Source: Membranipora membranacea (taxonomy: Eukaryota; Bryozoa; Gymnolaemata; Cheilostomatida; Membraniporidae). Taken from it: a stretch of DNA of 64,000 nt. The notes below the pieces were generated by a model, which saw only the letters and a program-made list of their open reading frames with translations, made no database searches and had not been told where the DNA came from. Below are positions 12,017 to 25,460 of this stretch, in pieces. How positions within the stretch are numbered: the stretch's first letter is position 1; every line of letters begins with the position of its first letter. The DNA lies in NCBI GenBank assembly GCA_914767715.1, contig OU612067.1:31844162-31908161 (forward strand), written 5' to 3'. Position numbers and translations under genes: made by a program.

Positions 12017-14877
12017 GTGTGATTTGTTCCAACAATATTATATCTTGGAGTGAACAACACTGTTAATTTTGAATTTTATAACGTTAAGGTTTCTAACCAT
12101 TTGAGAAATATACTCTATGGAAATCATCTTCTCATGATGTGGTATGAGTCGACGTAATAAATTAAAAAATTTCTTTTGATATTAAACCTAATCTTTGTTT
12201 TAATCTAGTTTTTTCAAGCTATCTGAGATACAAATGTCATTTTTCATTCATAAAAGAGCCCTTGAGCTGCCCAAAAATACTTAGATTTTCATTTCCAACA
12301 AGATCCTTTCTAAAAATATATATTTATGGATTTGTACTTTTCCGTATAACCTTAAACATAAGAGCGATAAAGACAAACAAGACATGTTTATTTCACATCC
12401 AATGATCATCTGAATAACAGGCCTGTATACCTTATTTCACACTTACACATAAAATAGTTTTGAGTTATTAGTATTTTAACTCTATGTTCTATTTGGAAAA
12501 AGGGACACAAATCCTTTCTAAAATATTGAGGATTATTTCATTGTTAGCGAATGTAACATTTTGATCAGTCAGAATAAAATCTGCAAATTAACACACAACA
12601 ATGCTCATCATAGCCAACACAGGAAAGACAAGATTGGCAGTACTCCTGCTTTTTGGTTATATCCGTAATCCAGGAGGCTTGCACCTGAGGAAGAGCTAAT
12701 GTTATTAGTCAGCCAAAAATCTCAGACATTATATCAAGACAATAGCTTTACACTCGAACTAGACGCTGATACTTCGCTAGTACACAAGGAATAATTAGAT
12801 AAACAAGGGAAGCAGCAGACAAGCCCTCATTCATTGATCGTGAGCAATCAGCGGCCAATTATAAATCCACTTCACTCCAAAAAGAACAGTTATTTTTGGG
12901 ATTTTTGAGGTGTTTTTGGGCATTCTTTTGCGTTAAATGGAAAGAAATGAAGATGCAGCGAAAAATTATATTGGCATTTCCTGTTTGCACCATGGTTAAT
13001 GAAAGCGGCTCATATGTGAGAACTTTCAAAAAAATCTTCGTTTAGCCACAATAATAGTTATTTGGACAGCATGTTTGGCGTAATGCAAAGTTGCTGAAAA
13101 TAATAGCTGTATTGGAGAGTCTACTGTCATTGCAATATGCAAGCTAATTTGTTGAAAGTCAATGTGTATGACATTTGAAGAGTACCCTAAAAGAAAACAT
13201 AACTAGTTTTGTTTCGAGCATATGATCTGTGCTGAATTAATGATTGAAATCTTACATATTTTCATGGCCTCACAAAAAAATGCATTGTATGATTGTATGG
13301 CGTGACGTAAAAAGTCAATTTAGACTAGTCATATATCAAAGAAAGTCAAATTTCACGGTGAAAGCAATCTCTAAGTATACATTCCACCTGTTTTGAAATT
13401 TCTTGCAATTAATTTGACTCCTCTTTCTGCATTGACAAAAACAGCATTTTCTGCCTCATTTCCTCCCTAAAATGACACCGCATCATCAAATCAAGTTTTT
13501 GTTTAGGTATTCATTTTCAGTAGCTCGGCAGCTTTCCAACAGTATATAATATGTTGATATTCGGATCGGTATTTGACATGACCTTAATAAAAAGGCTTGA
13601 GACAGGCTACTAACTACCTAACTGCATAATTATATAACTAACAAACCATCTGGCTATCAATCTACCTAATTCCCTAAATATACAGATACCAAACCACCTA
13701 ACTATCAAACTATCTAAATACAGAAAAGATCTTACTCTACAACTAACAAACTATCTAGATTTCCAGCTATCTAACTAACTATCAAACTGTCCATCTACAT
13801 AATCACCTAACAAATCATTGACCCCACTTGTATCATTGTCAACAAACGTAACACAAATTCTCCTCAGTAGATGCTTGATAAAATCAGTACCATTTACCCT
13901 GTCAATTAATTTTTTTCTTTTCAGATTGTATGTTGAGAGTTCAAAGTTTCAGCCTGATGAATTATTGCCTTTGATTCTGTATAAGTTTTGGGGACATCAT
14001 ACCCTTGTGAGCACCACCTTCAATCATCAAATATGACATTAGTTCTGATTATTTGCTCCTGCGTTGCCAATATCCTGTAATCATCTCTGGAGCTTGTTTT
14101 GAGTAATGGGTACAGACCAAAAATAATAACACACTGTGGAGCATTCAGTGGAATAGTATGGCATTTGCAAACAAGGCAGCATGCATGCAATGTTCTTGAA
14201 GCTAGCTGAGAACATTGCAAAATGACAAATACTTCAGAATCAAGTTTTGATATTGCCTGATACTGGTCCTTACATTCCAATTACTTGGGAGGCATTGTGA
14301 AATAAGCAGGACAGGGTTGATATTGCAATAAATGTGTAAGGATCTATTTGAAACTATAATGCGCTATGATCGTTTTAAAAAAACAAGTGTGATTCATTTA
14401 AAAGATATGAAGCAAAATCACATCAAGATTCCAGCTGTCAAGTAAGAATGCTATTATATTCTTTGGTCTGATGGTCTCACCTGGAGGTTTAGGATCATTT
14501 CTCGGTGTCAGTAGTAATTTCTGATAAGGTACTCACCCACCAATCAAACTACCCAGTTCATTGTTTACACTCCCTTCATGCAGTAAAGAGAAACCCCTCT
14601 GCCTCTTCTATATAAAGTGTAGCCTGTGTATCCGGCAAACAGGGGTTAAGGGTGCGGTTTGAGTACCGAGGGTCCTATCACCTGTACTCTGAAACTAAAT
14701 AATGTTTCGCTTCATATCAGATACTGACACCGTTTAGAATTGATTAGAATCTTAATCTCAATATGAATATACAAGGTTGAGGGTCATTATAGTCTCATTG
14801 AGTACAAATTGCAAAATTGCGAGGTAGCCTTGACTTTATCCTATTCAGCATTCCTCGAAACTTCTTTTAGCCCACCT
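12017..14877. other. Intergenic region with a degenerate tandem tract
   Basis: No exon could be supported. From about 13600 to 13815 there is a degenerate array built on units like CTAACTATCTAAC and AACTATCAAAC. The rest is AT-rich unique-looking sequence. Confidence 0.6.
13600..13815. repeat. Degenerate tandem repeat, ctaactatct type
   Basis: Many loosely spaced copies of CTAAC, CTATCAAAC and ATCTAACTA words follow one another over about 215 bases with no fixed period. It looks like an old, drifted simple-repeat tract. Confidence 0.7.
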
Positions 14878-15313
14878 AAACCACTACTGTCACAGCTGGG
14901 CTTTGCCAAGCAGAGCCACCAGTCAAAAATTCAAATGAAGAGTTGTGGCATTAAACATTTAGCCAGTAGCTTTGCATGGAGTTATATGGGCTCTGAAAAG
15001 TAGTGAGTCTTCTTCCCCAGCCATCCGCCATTAGTGATGACAAAAGTTGACCCGACCAATAAGGTGACTTTAAAATCCAGCTGAGATCCAACACCAATGA
15101 AAATGTTTGATTTCAGCTAGTTTTAAAAGGCACCTGATTGGTCAGGGTCAACTTTTGTCATCACTAATGGCGGATGGCTGGGGAAGAAGATACTCACTAC
15201 TTTTTGAGAGCCCATATAACAATTTATACAAAACAACTGGCTAGATGATTTGATGCCACAACTCTCTATTTAATTTTTGTTTACTGATGGCTCTGCTGTG
15301 TCAGTAGTGGTTT
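14878..15313. mobile_element. Fold-back (palindromic) MITE-like element, 436 bp
   Basis: The element starts AAACCACTACTG and ends with the reverse complement CAGTAGTGGTTT. The two halves are inverted copies along most of their length. The inner part (15003-15200) is almost perfect: CTTCCCCAGCCATCCGCCAT pairs with ATGGCGGATGGCTGGGGAAG. There is no coding capacity. It is a non-autonomous DNA element or fold-back transposon; the target duplication is not clear. Confidence 0.85.
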
Positions 15314-16296
15314 AATCATCCTAACACAAACTTGGACGAAGGTCTATTGATATCCGAATAAAGCCACTTGCTTTTCATGAATATCATATTCCTTAAAGCA
15401 AGTTTGTCATTGTGATACATATTTATCATAGTACCATTAGCTTTGTTATTTATAGCGAATAACAGAAGTTATCTCTGGTTTGATCTACACTGTGTGTCAA
15501 GCATATGTCACTGAAGAATATACCTCATGAAGTGAAATTGTGCATTGACAGTTGTCCTCACTTAATTCATTGGCTTACAATCCTAGAAACAAGGTAAGAT
15601 ATTATGACTCATTGGCACAATATTGATCAGAAACATGTTGATAACACAGATTGCTCTAGAGTAGGAGCAACTTATATACACGACGCAATCTTTGATTAAT
15701 TTATGCTCTTGAATCCTATCTCTCACTGGATGGTCAAATTGTGCTTATGGATAGAGTTACAACAGTCCCTATAGGCAAAGTGGTAAAGGAGGCTGCACCA
15801 AAACAAACTCACCCACCGTTCATGAAATCACCTGAAACTAAAAAGCATCAGACTTGATGTGTCAGTTCAAAGGCAGCAAGATGTTGGCTTTGGTAAGTTA
15901 CTCTTGTGTTTGATTATGACAGTTAAAAGCAGTAATCTTAGTACTTAGTGACTCATCGTACGGCCACATTTATTTTCTGGCTTTACTAAATCAAGTGCCT
16001 TATTATTTAGAAAAATCTTATATTGGTGCAGGAGCTGACCATGTAATTTGTGAAATGTTGCAAAACCGCAATCGGAACAGGGTTTGGTGTTATACACAGT
16101 TAGATACACTCACAATCATTACTATGCTAAGAGTCGAACATGATCAACTTGTTAATTCAATTAAAATTTTGAGGATTTACAAATTATTTTTACTTTCTTC
16201 TGCGGAGTATTCCTACGCCATTGTTGTTTAAAATGATTCTCATTGTGTAATTAGGTTTGTTTACATTATGTGACTACGCACATGGTCAAATGAAAC
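15314..16296. other. Intergenic region upstream of the orphan-family gene
   Basis: No convincing exon. A short open stretch ending in a good donor (gtaagt) near 15895 could be a 5' untranslated exon of the following gene, but no second line of evidence supports this. Confidence 0.4.
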
Positions 16297-18949
16297 ATGG
16301 CAACTGCACGAGACTGCATGCTCCATTGTTTGCCTGCACTAAATCAGGATACTAATCTTATTAACCTATCTGACCAATGCATATCTATAGCATTGAAGTA
16401 TGCCCAGCAGTATTCTGATATAATTGAGCCATATAAGACAATAGGGCATTTACTATTGAGTCTGTTAAACACCAGTAAAGAAGAAGAAGAGCAGCCTGTC
16501 ACATCGACTCCTTCCACATCAACAGCTAGAGCACTGGCACCAGCCTATACTGTCATGAGGAATGCTACAAGAAGTTCACTCATGTAAGGATACTGGCGAG
16601 CTGCAGGACAAGAAAGAAGGTGAGGCTCATTTGTTTTAAGATGGTACAGCCACCCATAAAAATCTAAATTGACCACCACCATGCAATCAACTTCAATCCC
16701 TGCAGATGATAAATCCCACTGTCTTCTAAACTGCAACATTTATAGAGTGCTTTATGCTTTTTCACAAGCTTTGTATTGCATCATGAGTCGAAACTTCCAG
16801 GCAATGCCTGCAAACCAGATGCTTGAACCTACTCTTAAACACTCAAAGTTCGAAGTCAACTACTGCGAATCCCAAGCAGTATACGAATCCCAAGCAGTAT
16901 ACCGTACAGCGTACCTAAGTAGTATCTAGACTAGTATTATATTATGTACCTAACCAACTTTGCACCCTTGATAAATATAAGTAAGTTCTTAGAACTTTTA
17001 CCCAGATATATATTGTTATCTTATGTGATTATAGGCAGTCTCTTATTGAAAGCCCAAGAGAAACAGGACGAGAACATCCTGCGAGAGCTCTCATGGAGTG
17101 ATGCAGTGGCACGGGAAGTGCGTCACCATGTTTCTTGCTACTGACGCTACTGTGAAAATACCAGGTGGGTTGGCTGGCCTACGATAGTAATTTTGACCTT
17201 ATTTGACTCTAACTGACAAAACCTAGACCGTGAGTCAGTTCACAGGTCATTTGCAATATGACCAACTTCGTTACTATGAACTAATTCAATAGCGTTGCAT
17301 TAACCCTAATACGTGATATTGTATTGTTATCTATAGGGTCCTACACTCTTGTTTTGTTACTAGTTACGTCAAATATTGGTGAGTATTGGTGATAGTTTTC
17401 TGCTGTGTGGGTAAATCTCTGGTAGATCATCAACGCTTAGCATGCTGTGTGATACATTTTATATATGTTATTTACATAACTCTTTAACTGCTGCTAAATG
17501 ATCTCATCTCTGCGGTAGTCCAAACCAAAGCTAGCTTGTGATTACCTTGGAATAACTTGCATTGTCACTGATTGACCTGACTGACTAACTACGATATTAT
17601 TTGCGTGAGCTAACTTCAACCCATTCTCAACTTGTGTTTGTGAACTAAACCCACATTCTTTCTTGTCATATCACTATACAGCTAGACTATATGTACTATA
17701 ATATCACTAACCCATAGTTGTTCTCCTAGATCACGGGTGCACGTGTATTCATATTTGGGAATTGATAAGATAACGACAACATTATGCTTGGATTGATTAA
17801 CCTTTGGTTCATTCTGACTTGACTTAATATCATGCTTTGACTTATTCGTGTTGTAGTGAAGCGGTGATAAAACCAGTCAGCACAGAAGGCCTCAACTTGT
17901 TCTGTAACATAGTAAGGTCTAAAATCATCGCTAATCATCAGATTATGAAGTACACTGATTTATACAAACTCTACAAAGATCTTATGTCTGGCTACCCTAA
18001 TGAGACGACACAAGTGTGAGTACATGTATATGTCTAATGTATTGATATAATATAATATCAAATGATCGCATATTTTGTCAGTGATATATGCTATACCTTT
18101 TTCCTGTTGAGATTGAGACAAACAGTGTGCTTGAAACAGTTTGAATGCAAGCCAAGGTTATACATGAACGCTTGAAGACAACTCCTACTGCCAGCAAGTA
18201 ACACTTCTATTACAGGTCAATGAAGTGCTCGTATTAAATGTAAATTATTTCTCTGAACTGTTTCACAGCCAAACAGGTTGAAAGAACGGCTACAGAGTAC
18301 TATACCTGACCTGATATTTAAGGGATCAAAAAGTGCGAGAGATTCTTTGATGGTGTATCATGAAGACACAGATCTATCTAGCGCACTGCCTCACTCGATG
18401 ATGACCTCTCTCACTAGTATCGAACAGGATACAGAATCTGAAGAAGAATCTTTCAATCTCGACTGCGCCTCTTACTCCTTGACTGGATTCAACCAAAGAG
18501 ACCTTTATCATACAGCAAAAGGTATAAACAGAGACACATGTGAAGTCACACCGAAAATGAACTGGCCTCTACAGCTCAGCGAACTCAATCTGGCCAGTTG
18601 CCAGAAATACGTTCCTGTCAATCTATACAATCTCCTAGCAATAATCACAGGTGTATCAGATGCTCTTGATGTATCTGAAGACGGACAATATATGAAGTTA
18701 GAGAGCAATTCACACAAAAGAATTCTGTCCCTCTCGCAGGACATAGTGTCTCTCACTACTAAAGGGCGTGCTATAACCCCAAAAGCAATCGCATGTGGTA
18801 TGACCCTGCGTCACTACTCTGGTCAGAAGAGCGTTAGTTCTCTAATCGCAGGTCTTGGTCATTTTGTCGGCTATCATACATTACTCAGAATGGAGACCCC
18901 TTCCCTCTACCGCAAACAAGGCTTGTCGATACAAGCTATGTGGCTTTGA
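16297..18949 (+). CDS. Invertebrate orphan-family protein with TPK/GLGH domain, possibly broken
   Basis: Exons: 16297-16583 (ATG; start MATARDCMLHCLPALNQD), then an exon from 17039, 17857-18015 and 18277-18949 (TGA). Phases agree for the last three junctions. The C-terminal exon carries NLYNLLAIITGVSDALD, ILSLSQDIVSLTTKGRAITP and HYSGQKSVSSLIAGLGHFVG. I recognise this from large families of uncharacterised invertebrate proteins with the pattern SQDI-x-GK-x-TPK-x-ALGM-x-R-x-TGS-x-GHC-x-SY. The upstream SGYPNETTQ/LKERLQ segment also fits those families. The biochemical role is unknown, and a transposon link is possible. In the second coding exon the frame meets TGA at 17142 before the best donor (AG|gtgggt near 17163). 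Either the gene is disabled, splicing differs, or the copy codes a short protein. AATAAA is at 18989. Confidence 0.65.
16868..16903. repeat. Short tandem duplication
   Basis: An 18-base unit, ACGAATCCCAAGCAGTAT, occurs twice in tandem with slight differences at the ends. It lies in the first intron of the orphan-family gene. Confidence 0.6.
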
Positions 18950-18994
18950 AACATAAATTATTTAAACAATTGCCTAATGTAAAATAGCAATAAA

Positions 18995-20170
18995 TATTGT
19001 TAATGCGGATATTTTCTAATGATGGGACAGAACAAAAGCTGAAAGCAAGTCTTTGGGATACAGTTGAACGGTTTTTTTTTCCACGTTGATCATTGAACAA
19101 TATGGCATGTTAACATCAATCCCACAATGCAAATATAATTTAACATTGAATTCCCAGAAGTTATCTCCCCTGTATAATTTCTAGTTCAGTATTAGCATGA
19201 CAAATTCATATTAATTTGATTGACGTTCTTTGTTTGTACGTTAAGTTCTAGTTTCAACTTCATTCCACCGAATCATTGTTTGAATGTTGAGTTCACTCAT
19301 TACGTTTTACTTTCTCTTTGGTCACACTTCTGTTAGAAAAGGTAACTATGAGTTGCTGACTCAACGACAGCACCAGCACCAAGTTTACAGTTTTTGAACT
19401 TATGACACCATGCCATCCTGTTCCTGTGGCACCCATGGAAAGGTTAATCTATAAAAAACCTGTTCCGAACACCGTTTTGCAGAATTTGAGAATTTTAGGA
19501 AAAACCATGGTCAGCTCCTGCACTATATCGGTTTCATTGAAAAAGTTAAGATTTAGGAAACTAAGATATATGAGAGTAAAATTGTTGTAAGGAAGATCAA
19601 TCGGATTCCATAGGCAAATAGTAGAGTTATTATGTTCGAGGTAAAAAAGAAACACTCTCCCGAACTGACGAACTGAGAGGTGTAGAACTAAGTCACAGTA
19701 TTTGGGCAACCTATCTGCACATACTAATGCAGTCAAATTGCCACCTACCTTCTGTTTAGATTAACTGAACGAGAGCTATAGGTGTCTTCTGGACATTAAC
19801 CCGTAATAACCTTTTAACCTGCAGACCGATAGGTGTAGAAACCAGATATTTGAAATGAGCAAATCTATCCATCTCACAGCGAAATAATTAAATCAATAGT
19901 ACATGTGATAATCCCCTTACTATCTTGCTTTGACTGCTTTGCTATGGTGGACCGAAGTCGTATAATTTTCTATGCTGGAATTTCCAGTTCCATCCCACTA
20001 AGATAACCTACTTTAAATGAACATGGCCTTTGAACAACCAACTCTTCTTTTTTTTTATTTTTCTTTGTGTGTGTTTATTGCTTACTATAAAAACTAGAAT
20101 GAGTAAAACGGTGTCAAAGGTATATAAAAAGTTAAAAAGCACTTGGACAGTCAGATAGCACGAAGCTAGA
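18995..20170. other. Intergenic region, no supported gene
   Basis: AT-rich sequence. A 95-codon open frame on the minus strand (19449-19736) has no recognised domain or splice support and is not called. Confidence 0.5.
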
Positions 20171-20179
20171 GCAGAGACT

Positions 20180-21660
20180 GCCTTGCTAGATCACTCGACG
20201 CCACACTCGCCTGCCGGAACGACAGAGCGAAACATTCCCAACCTGCACACAATCAAACCCCCTCCCACAGGCGCTCCGCCAGGCCACCCAAGGAACCAGA
20301 CTGCGTACATGTCTCCACTCCCATAAGGTACCTGCTGTACAGGATGACACCATGGCGCAACAGGGACCTTTCACCCCGCTTGTTTTTGGCATTTTTTGTT
20401 CGTAAATTATTTAATCTTGTGTTATAATCATGTCCTGATTTTAGAGAGTTGATAAACTCGTTCGAAAATGTTCTTAAAAATAGTTTTAAAGAGCAGTATT
20501 GCAATAACATTCTTAAAGGCATTATATTAAAAGTCTTAAAATGGGTTTAAACATGATCTCTGGTTTTTTTCTTTAAAATTACTCTTACACAAGCCTTTTG
20601 GAGGACTATTACTCGTTTTAGGTCATTTTCTGAAGCATGGCCCCAGAACTCTATTCCATAGAACAGGTGCGGGTAACAAAATGAGAAATATAATTCGATC
20701 ATTGTTTTTTTTGTCAAAATATGGACTTACTACACGCATCATTATTACAACCAAATTTAATTTTTTGCACAATTCATTTATGTGCGCCTCAAAAGTTATA
20801 TTTGAATCAAGGATAATACCTAGTTTCATTTTCCAGTTCAAGGGTTTTGGTAATCAGTTTGATAACATGATCATCGGCACTGAAAGCTTTTCTTGGGGAT
20901 TTAAAAATTACCTGAAAAGTTTTGGAATAGTTAAGTACTAGTTTGTTAGCTAAGCACCAATTTTCAACTCTGTTTAATTCTAGACTTAAAATAGCAAGGT
21001 CTGTACAAAATATATTAGTGTCGTCTGCATACAGTATATAATTTAATGCAGATGCTGCATTCAAGAGGTCATTTATTTAAATCAAAATATCAAAAATCAA
21101 AAATAAAAGTGGCCCCAGGTTTGAACCTTGGGGTACTCCTATGTTGATGTCCCGGTTCTGAGATACAGCAGTATTTACAACAACATATTGTTTACGGTTT
21201 TTGAGGTAATTTTCTCTGAGAGATGTGGCACAGGGTAAAAATCCATTAAATGGTAGCTTTTTGAATAAAAGTTCATGATTAATAGTATCAAACGCCCTTG
21301 AAAAATCTAAAGATATGCCAAATGTGCTGTTGCAGCGGTTAAAATTTTCATACAATTGTTCCATGAGCTTGTTTATAGCAGTGATGGTATTTCTGCCTCT
21401 TCTAAATCCAAACTGGCAGTCGGTTAAAATTGAGTTGGTCTCTAAAAACTCAATGATCTAGTTACTAAGAATTTTTTCAACAATTTTAGAAATAGTGCTT
21501 AAGATTGATATCGGGCGATAGTTATTAGTACTTGGTCTGTCTCCTTTTTTAAGAATGGATGTCACTTGTGCAGTTTTTAAGCTGTCCGGGAACACATAAT
21601 TTTCAATGACTAAATTTACACTATATGCCATGATAGTGGGAGGATAATCAGCTTGTTTTC
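20180..21660 (-). mobile_element. Degenerate Jockey/CR1-like LINE, RT to C terminus
   Basis: Read on the minus strand from 21660 down, the order is that of LINE ORF2: YRPISILSTISKIVEKIL near 21460-21540, CQFGFRRGRNTITAINKL near 21360-21420, ISLDFSRAFDTINHELLFKK near 21270-21320, IGVPQGSNLGPLLFL near 21090-21140, and the catalytic YILYADDTNIF near 21010-21045. Next come WCLANKLVLNYSKT, LGIILDSNITFEAHINEL and the terminal GHDYNTRLNN near 20410. Several stops and frame changes break the frame, so it cannot encode active enzyme. The 5' part, including an endonuclease, is not seen. Confidence 0.92.
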
Positions 21661-24112
21661 TTTGATCTTTGATCCCTTCATTGCAAACATCTGCCTGAAA
21701 TTTTCAAAAACTCATAGGAGTTTTATCACTCACAGAGACAACCAGTTAGAACACAAGTATGATGATGATGATGGTGAATGAGTGGGTCCAGGTTATCAAC
21801 CTGAATTGAATAGGGCACAGTTTACCCTGAACAACTCCTAGGGTTGGTGAATGAGAGAGTAAGAAGAATGAGACTGAGAGAGAAACTCTAACTGTTTCCT
21901 CTATCCACCCACCAAACAAGCTTAATGTATTGGTCAGGTGAACATCCACTGTGGAACATATTAGATTTAACTTACCTCTTAGTCTTGGAGTGTTGCACTC
22001 TCCCCATCAAAAAACTGTAGTCATGTCAATTTTAAGCTATGACCTTTGACTGAATTGGCCGAAATCTAAATGAACACACAACAGATCCATCTTGTGGGTG
22101 GGTGGTAAAATTTCAGAAAGCATGTTCAAATTAAAAGATTTTCTGTCTAAAATCTTTGGAAAAGGATACTTGAATAAATCGTCCCTAGTAATGGTCCTTG
22201 ACAACATGAAATAAGAGAGGAAAAATGTAACAGAATGGACATTCAGTGTAGTTTAACCAACCCCAACACTGATGATGGAGCGTTGGGCCTACTCCAACAC
22301 CAAAAAGTTTTACCTTAACAGCGTTTGGGCTCCCTAACACCACTGCCGGCAGCTATATCATACAAAGACCAAATGGCATAACAAAATACTTACCACGAAG
22401 GGGTTTAACTTTTGATTGGGATCAGCCATTGAACTTGGGCGCATGCATCTATTTAAGTCGACTTACCAGGCCATAAGCTGTTTTTGATCTCTTTGTGAGC
22501 CCTTTACTGGGTAAATGATAGCATGACTGATATTCATATCATTCAATATTTTAAGTCATCGTCATTGTTCCATGAAAGGAAGTTCCAGTTACTAGTTCCA
22601 GTGCGCAGAATGAATTAACATGTTTTTTTGCTTGTTGCTGAAGGGTGATATACCGACTCATTGCAACCATATTAGGCCTTGTCTGGGCTAGTTGCGATAC
22701 ACCCATAAAATCTTGTACATTTACTCTCAAATATTGCCAGTTTTAAAAAACACCTATGAGAACTAAGCACATCAGCTGTTTTGTTTGAGGATAATAAGGA
22801 GAGTGATCAATTTTCTATATCTGCTCCAGCCATATACATGTTAGAAGAATCTTTATTTTGTACTCAAAGCTTTAATTGCCACTTTACAGAGCCTCAAGAG
22901 TTTTGTGACGTATGGGATCAGAAAACTCACAATATAGAGTTATGTAATAAAATTATGGAATCTTTTGAGATACAACGCAATGGAAACTTTTGAGGATTAG
23001 TATGTGGTTCAACACAATATTTCCTTATCATATTGTTATTGGGAGCCACAATTAACTGGAAAATTTGCCTTCTTCCGGTAACATCTGGGACTCTCCGCAC
23101 AGGACATGTCGCATAGGACCTGACGCGTGGAACACAACATTATGTTCTGTTGTAACAAAATGTTGGCAACAAAGAAATAAAACTCACAAAAGATAATAAA
23201 TCACATAAGCAACCTGGCAAATGTGACGTACAGGAAGCACCGGAAACTAAGATACACTCTGAGGAGAATGGTCATACCAAATAATACTAATAAAAATATC
23301 AAAATTATGATCAACTGGTGAATGGACTTCTAATATATCAAATATCGCCTCTGGTTATCCATTTGATAACATACAATAATTCAAAGAAATAAAATAATTT
23401 CCACCCTGAAGAAAGCCGGTCTTGGCTCAGCATTTTTTGTGAAACATTGTACATTTTTTTTCATTTCAAAGAAAGAAATATTGTGTTCTGATTTAGTAAA
23501 AAATGAACAGAATTCAACCTCATCATCCTCATGTATATCATCACTTATCATTTGTGAGAGACTAAGTTTTATCCTGTGCGTAAAATTTATATCTGGCTGA
23601 AGGTTTTCAATGCTCAAATCGAGAATACAAAATAATGTTGGTAATGGCAGACTTTCCAATGTTTATTTTCTTGCTAAAAGTAAACATTTTTCTGGTTCGT
23701 AAGATAAACTTTTATATCATCTGTTTTGGGTTACTAAGAAATGGCACCGCCCTTGTGTATAATGTTGTTTCGTCTCCTCTCATTTTATTCATGCAATGTA
23801 TGATACCATGCTTTCATTATCCTACTCACTATATAGTATATAACACCCTACCATTTATATATTTTTGTTCAAATCATTTTATGTATCAAAGTTAATGTGT
23901 GTGAGGTCAACAAGTTATTTTTAATTTGCTTTAATTATAAACTTTAAGAAAACCTAAATAAAAGAAATAAATAAATAAATGAGAAATGCTTACTACTGCT
24001 ATACTTGCTATACTTTGCAGACACTCATAATGTCTTTCAAGAACCACATAGGAAGCCACCACGATAAAGCATAGTACATAAAGGAAATGCTAACAGAATT
24101 TGGCATTTCGTA
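21661..24112. other. Intergenic region, no supported gene
   Basis: AT-rich. A 70-codon open frame at 22781-22993 (+) shows no recognisable motif or splice context. An AAAT-type run lies near 23965-23985. Confidence 0.5.
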
Positions 24113-24113
24113 G

Positions 24114-24221
24114 CAGTTTTCCCCCTAATTGCGCACCACAGAACACAAAAAAAATTCAACTTAAGGGGCTTTTTCTGAGCTGTTCTAAGGCATTCTGTGG
24201 TGCGCAATTTGAGGAAAACTC
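24114..24221. mobile_element. Short MITE-like inverted repeat
   Basis: Arms of about 28 bases (TTGCGCACCACAGAA at left, TTCTGTGGTGCGCAA at right, extended by GTTTTCC and GGAAAAC) flank about 50 bases. There is no coding capacity. Confidence 0.7.
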
Positions 24222-24777
24222 ATATACTCATAATTTGGCTCTTACTTACTCAATCTATCTCAAATCCTCGCCTAAGATTTCACATCATATCATCAAAATT
24301 CAAAACTCACACACATTATGATATGACGCAAAAAATTACTTTTGGCTCATCATATATTATTTTCAACCAAAAATTAATATGAACTATATCTATAAGAATA
24401 ATGATAACCTGTTTTCAAATTCCTAGCAATCAAGTTTGCTCAGCCATACGCTTTGCGGAAAACAACCTTTTTAGACTCATTTCTCTGATAAAATGACGCA
24501 ACGTTATCCAATCACATTTTTGATAAAGCTTCTGGCAATGAGTAGCTTTGCAGCTTTTGAGCTTTGCATAGAAAGTCGATATTTGTTGACCCCCCCCCCC
24601 GGCGTCTTACCTTAAATGACCATAACAGGACTGGGAACCGCTTTCATAAAATGAACTGGGCTTTAAAATTTTTAAAAATGCTGTAACTAACATTGTAAAC
24701 ATTGCTAAATCAGCCAGCTATTTCTTTCAGTTGTTTTGCGCAAACCAGTTTCTTTAGTTATGACTCCTTTGTTTTAA

Positions 24778-25165
24778 AGGGCGACCAAGGTTTCGCAGCA
24801 AGGCATTAATGGGTAGTGCTGGTAATGTGTAATGTGTAATGTGCTGGGCAGCATCAGCTTTGTGCATTACGCGATGCAAAACTCAAAGTAGTTGCTGACT
24901 CTAAGCTGGGTAACACTTCAGTATAGGGGAGGTTCCAAGACTTTGCTGTAATAATTATAGAGCACAGGCTATATAATAACAGGAACAGGAAAATGTGGTA
25001 TTCTCTTTTAGCTGAGTTTGAGTACCTGATGGAAGAAATGTTTAACATGAATTCTGGCTGAATAATCATCCGAATTATATTTTGTCTTTTTCCCCATGCA
25101 GAAGGTGCAATCTGCTATTAATCAATTGCCATCAATGAGAAGTTGTTTGAAACCTTGGTTGCCCT
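24778..25165 (-). mobile_element. TTAA-flanked MITE, copy 1
   Basis: The element begins AGGGCGACCAAGGTTTC and ends GAAACCTTGGTTGCCCT, with TTAA on both sides. A second copy lies in opposite orientation at 52824-53177. TTAA target duplications are typical of piggyBac and Kolobok DNA transposons; this non-coding copy would depend on such a transposase in trans. Confidence 0.85.
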
Positions 25166-25410
25166 TTAACCATCAGCCAACATTTTTACACGCGGCAGCT
25201 CAGCCAGAGGAAGGTTCATCTCTAGCTGGCAACAAATTTTTTCCTTATACGTTATTTCAACTCAACTCCAAGTGAGAAACCTTAAACAACCTCACACTAT
25301 GTAAGTTTGAATTTTCAAATGAATTAGTTTAATCTGATGCATTCTTGATATTGGCAAATTGATTATGGAGACTCTTATCAAAAATTGTCTATGGTTCTCA
25401 AAAATTTGCG

Positions 25411-25456
25411 GGTTATTATTATTTCCTATTATTTTATTATTATTATTATTATTATC
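25411..25456. repeat. (TTA)n microsatellite
   Basis: An imperfect run of TTATTA units, interrupted by TTTCC, next to the fold-back element that starts at about 25461. Confidence 0.85.
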
Positions 25457-25460
25457 CTAA

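Noticed and set aside
13600-13815. CRISPR-like array
   Set aside because: The units are short, irregular and drifted, with no constant repeat and spacer lengths.
17142-17144. TGA read as selenocysteine
   Set aside because: There is no reason to expect a selenoprotein here and I saw no SECIS-like element; decay or another splice form is simpler.
19449-19736. 95-codon minus-strand open frame as a gene
   Set aside because: No domain, signal, splice partner or start context supports it.
22781-22993. 70-codon plus-strand open frame as an exon
   Set aside because: Polar and plausible in composition, but no partner exon or known motif was found.
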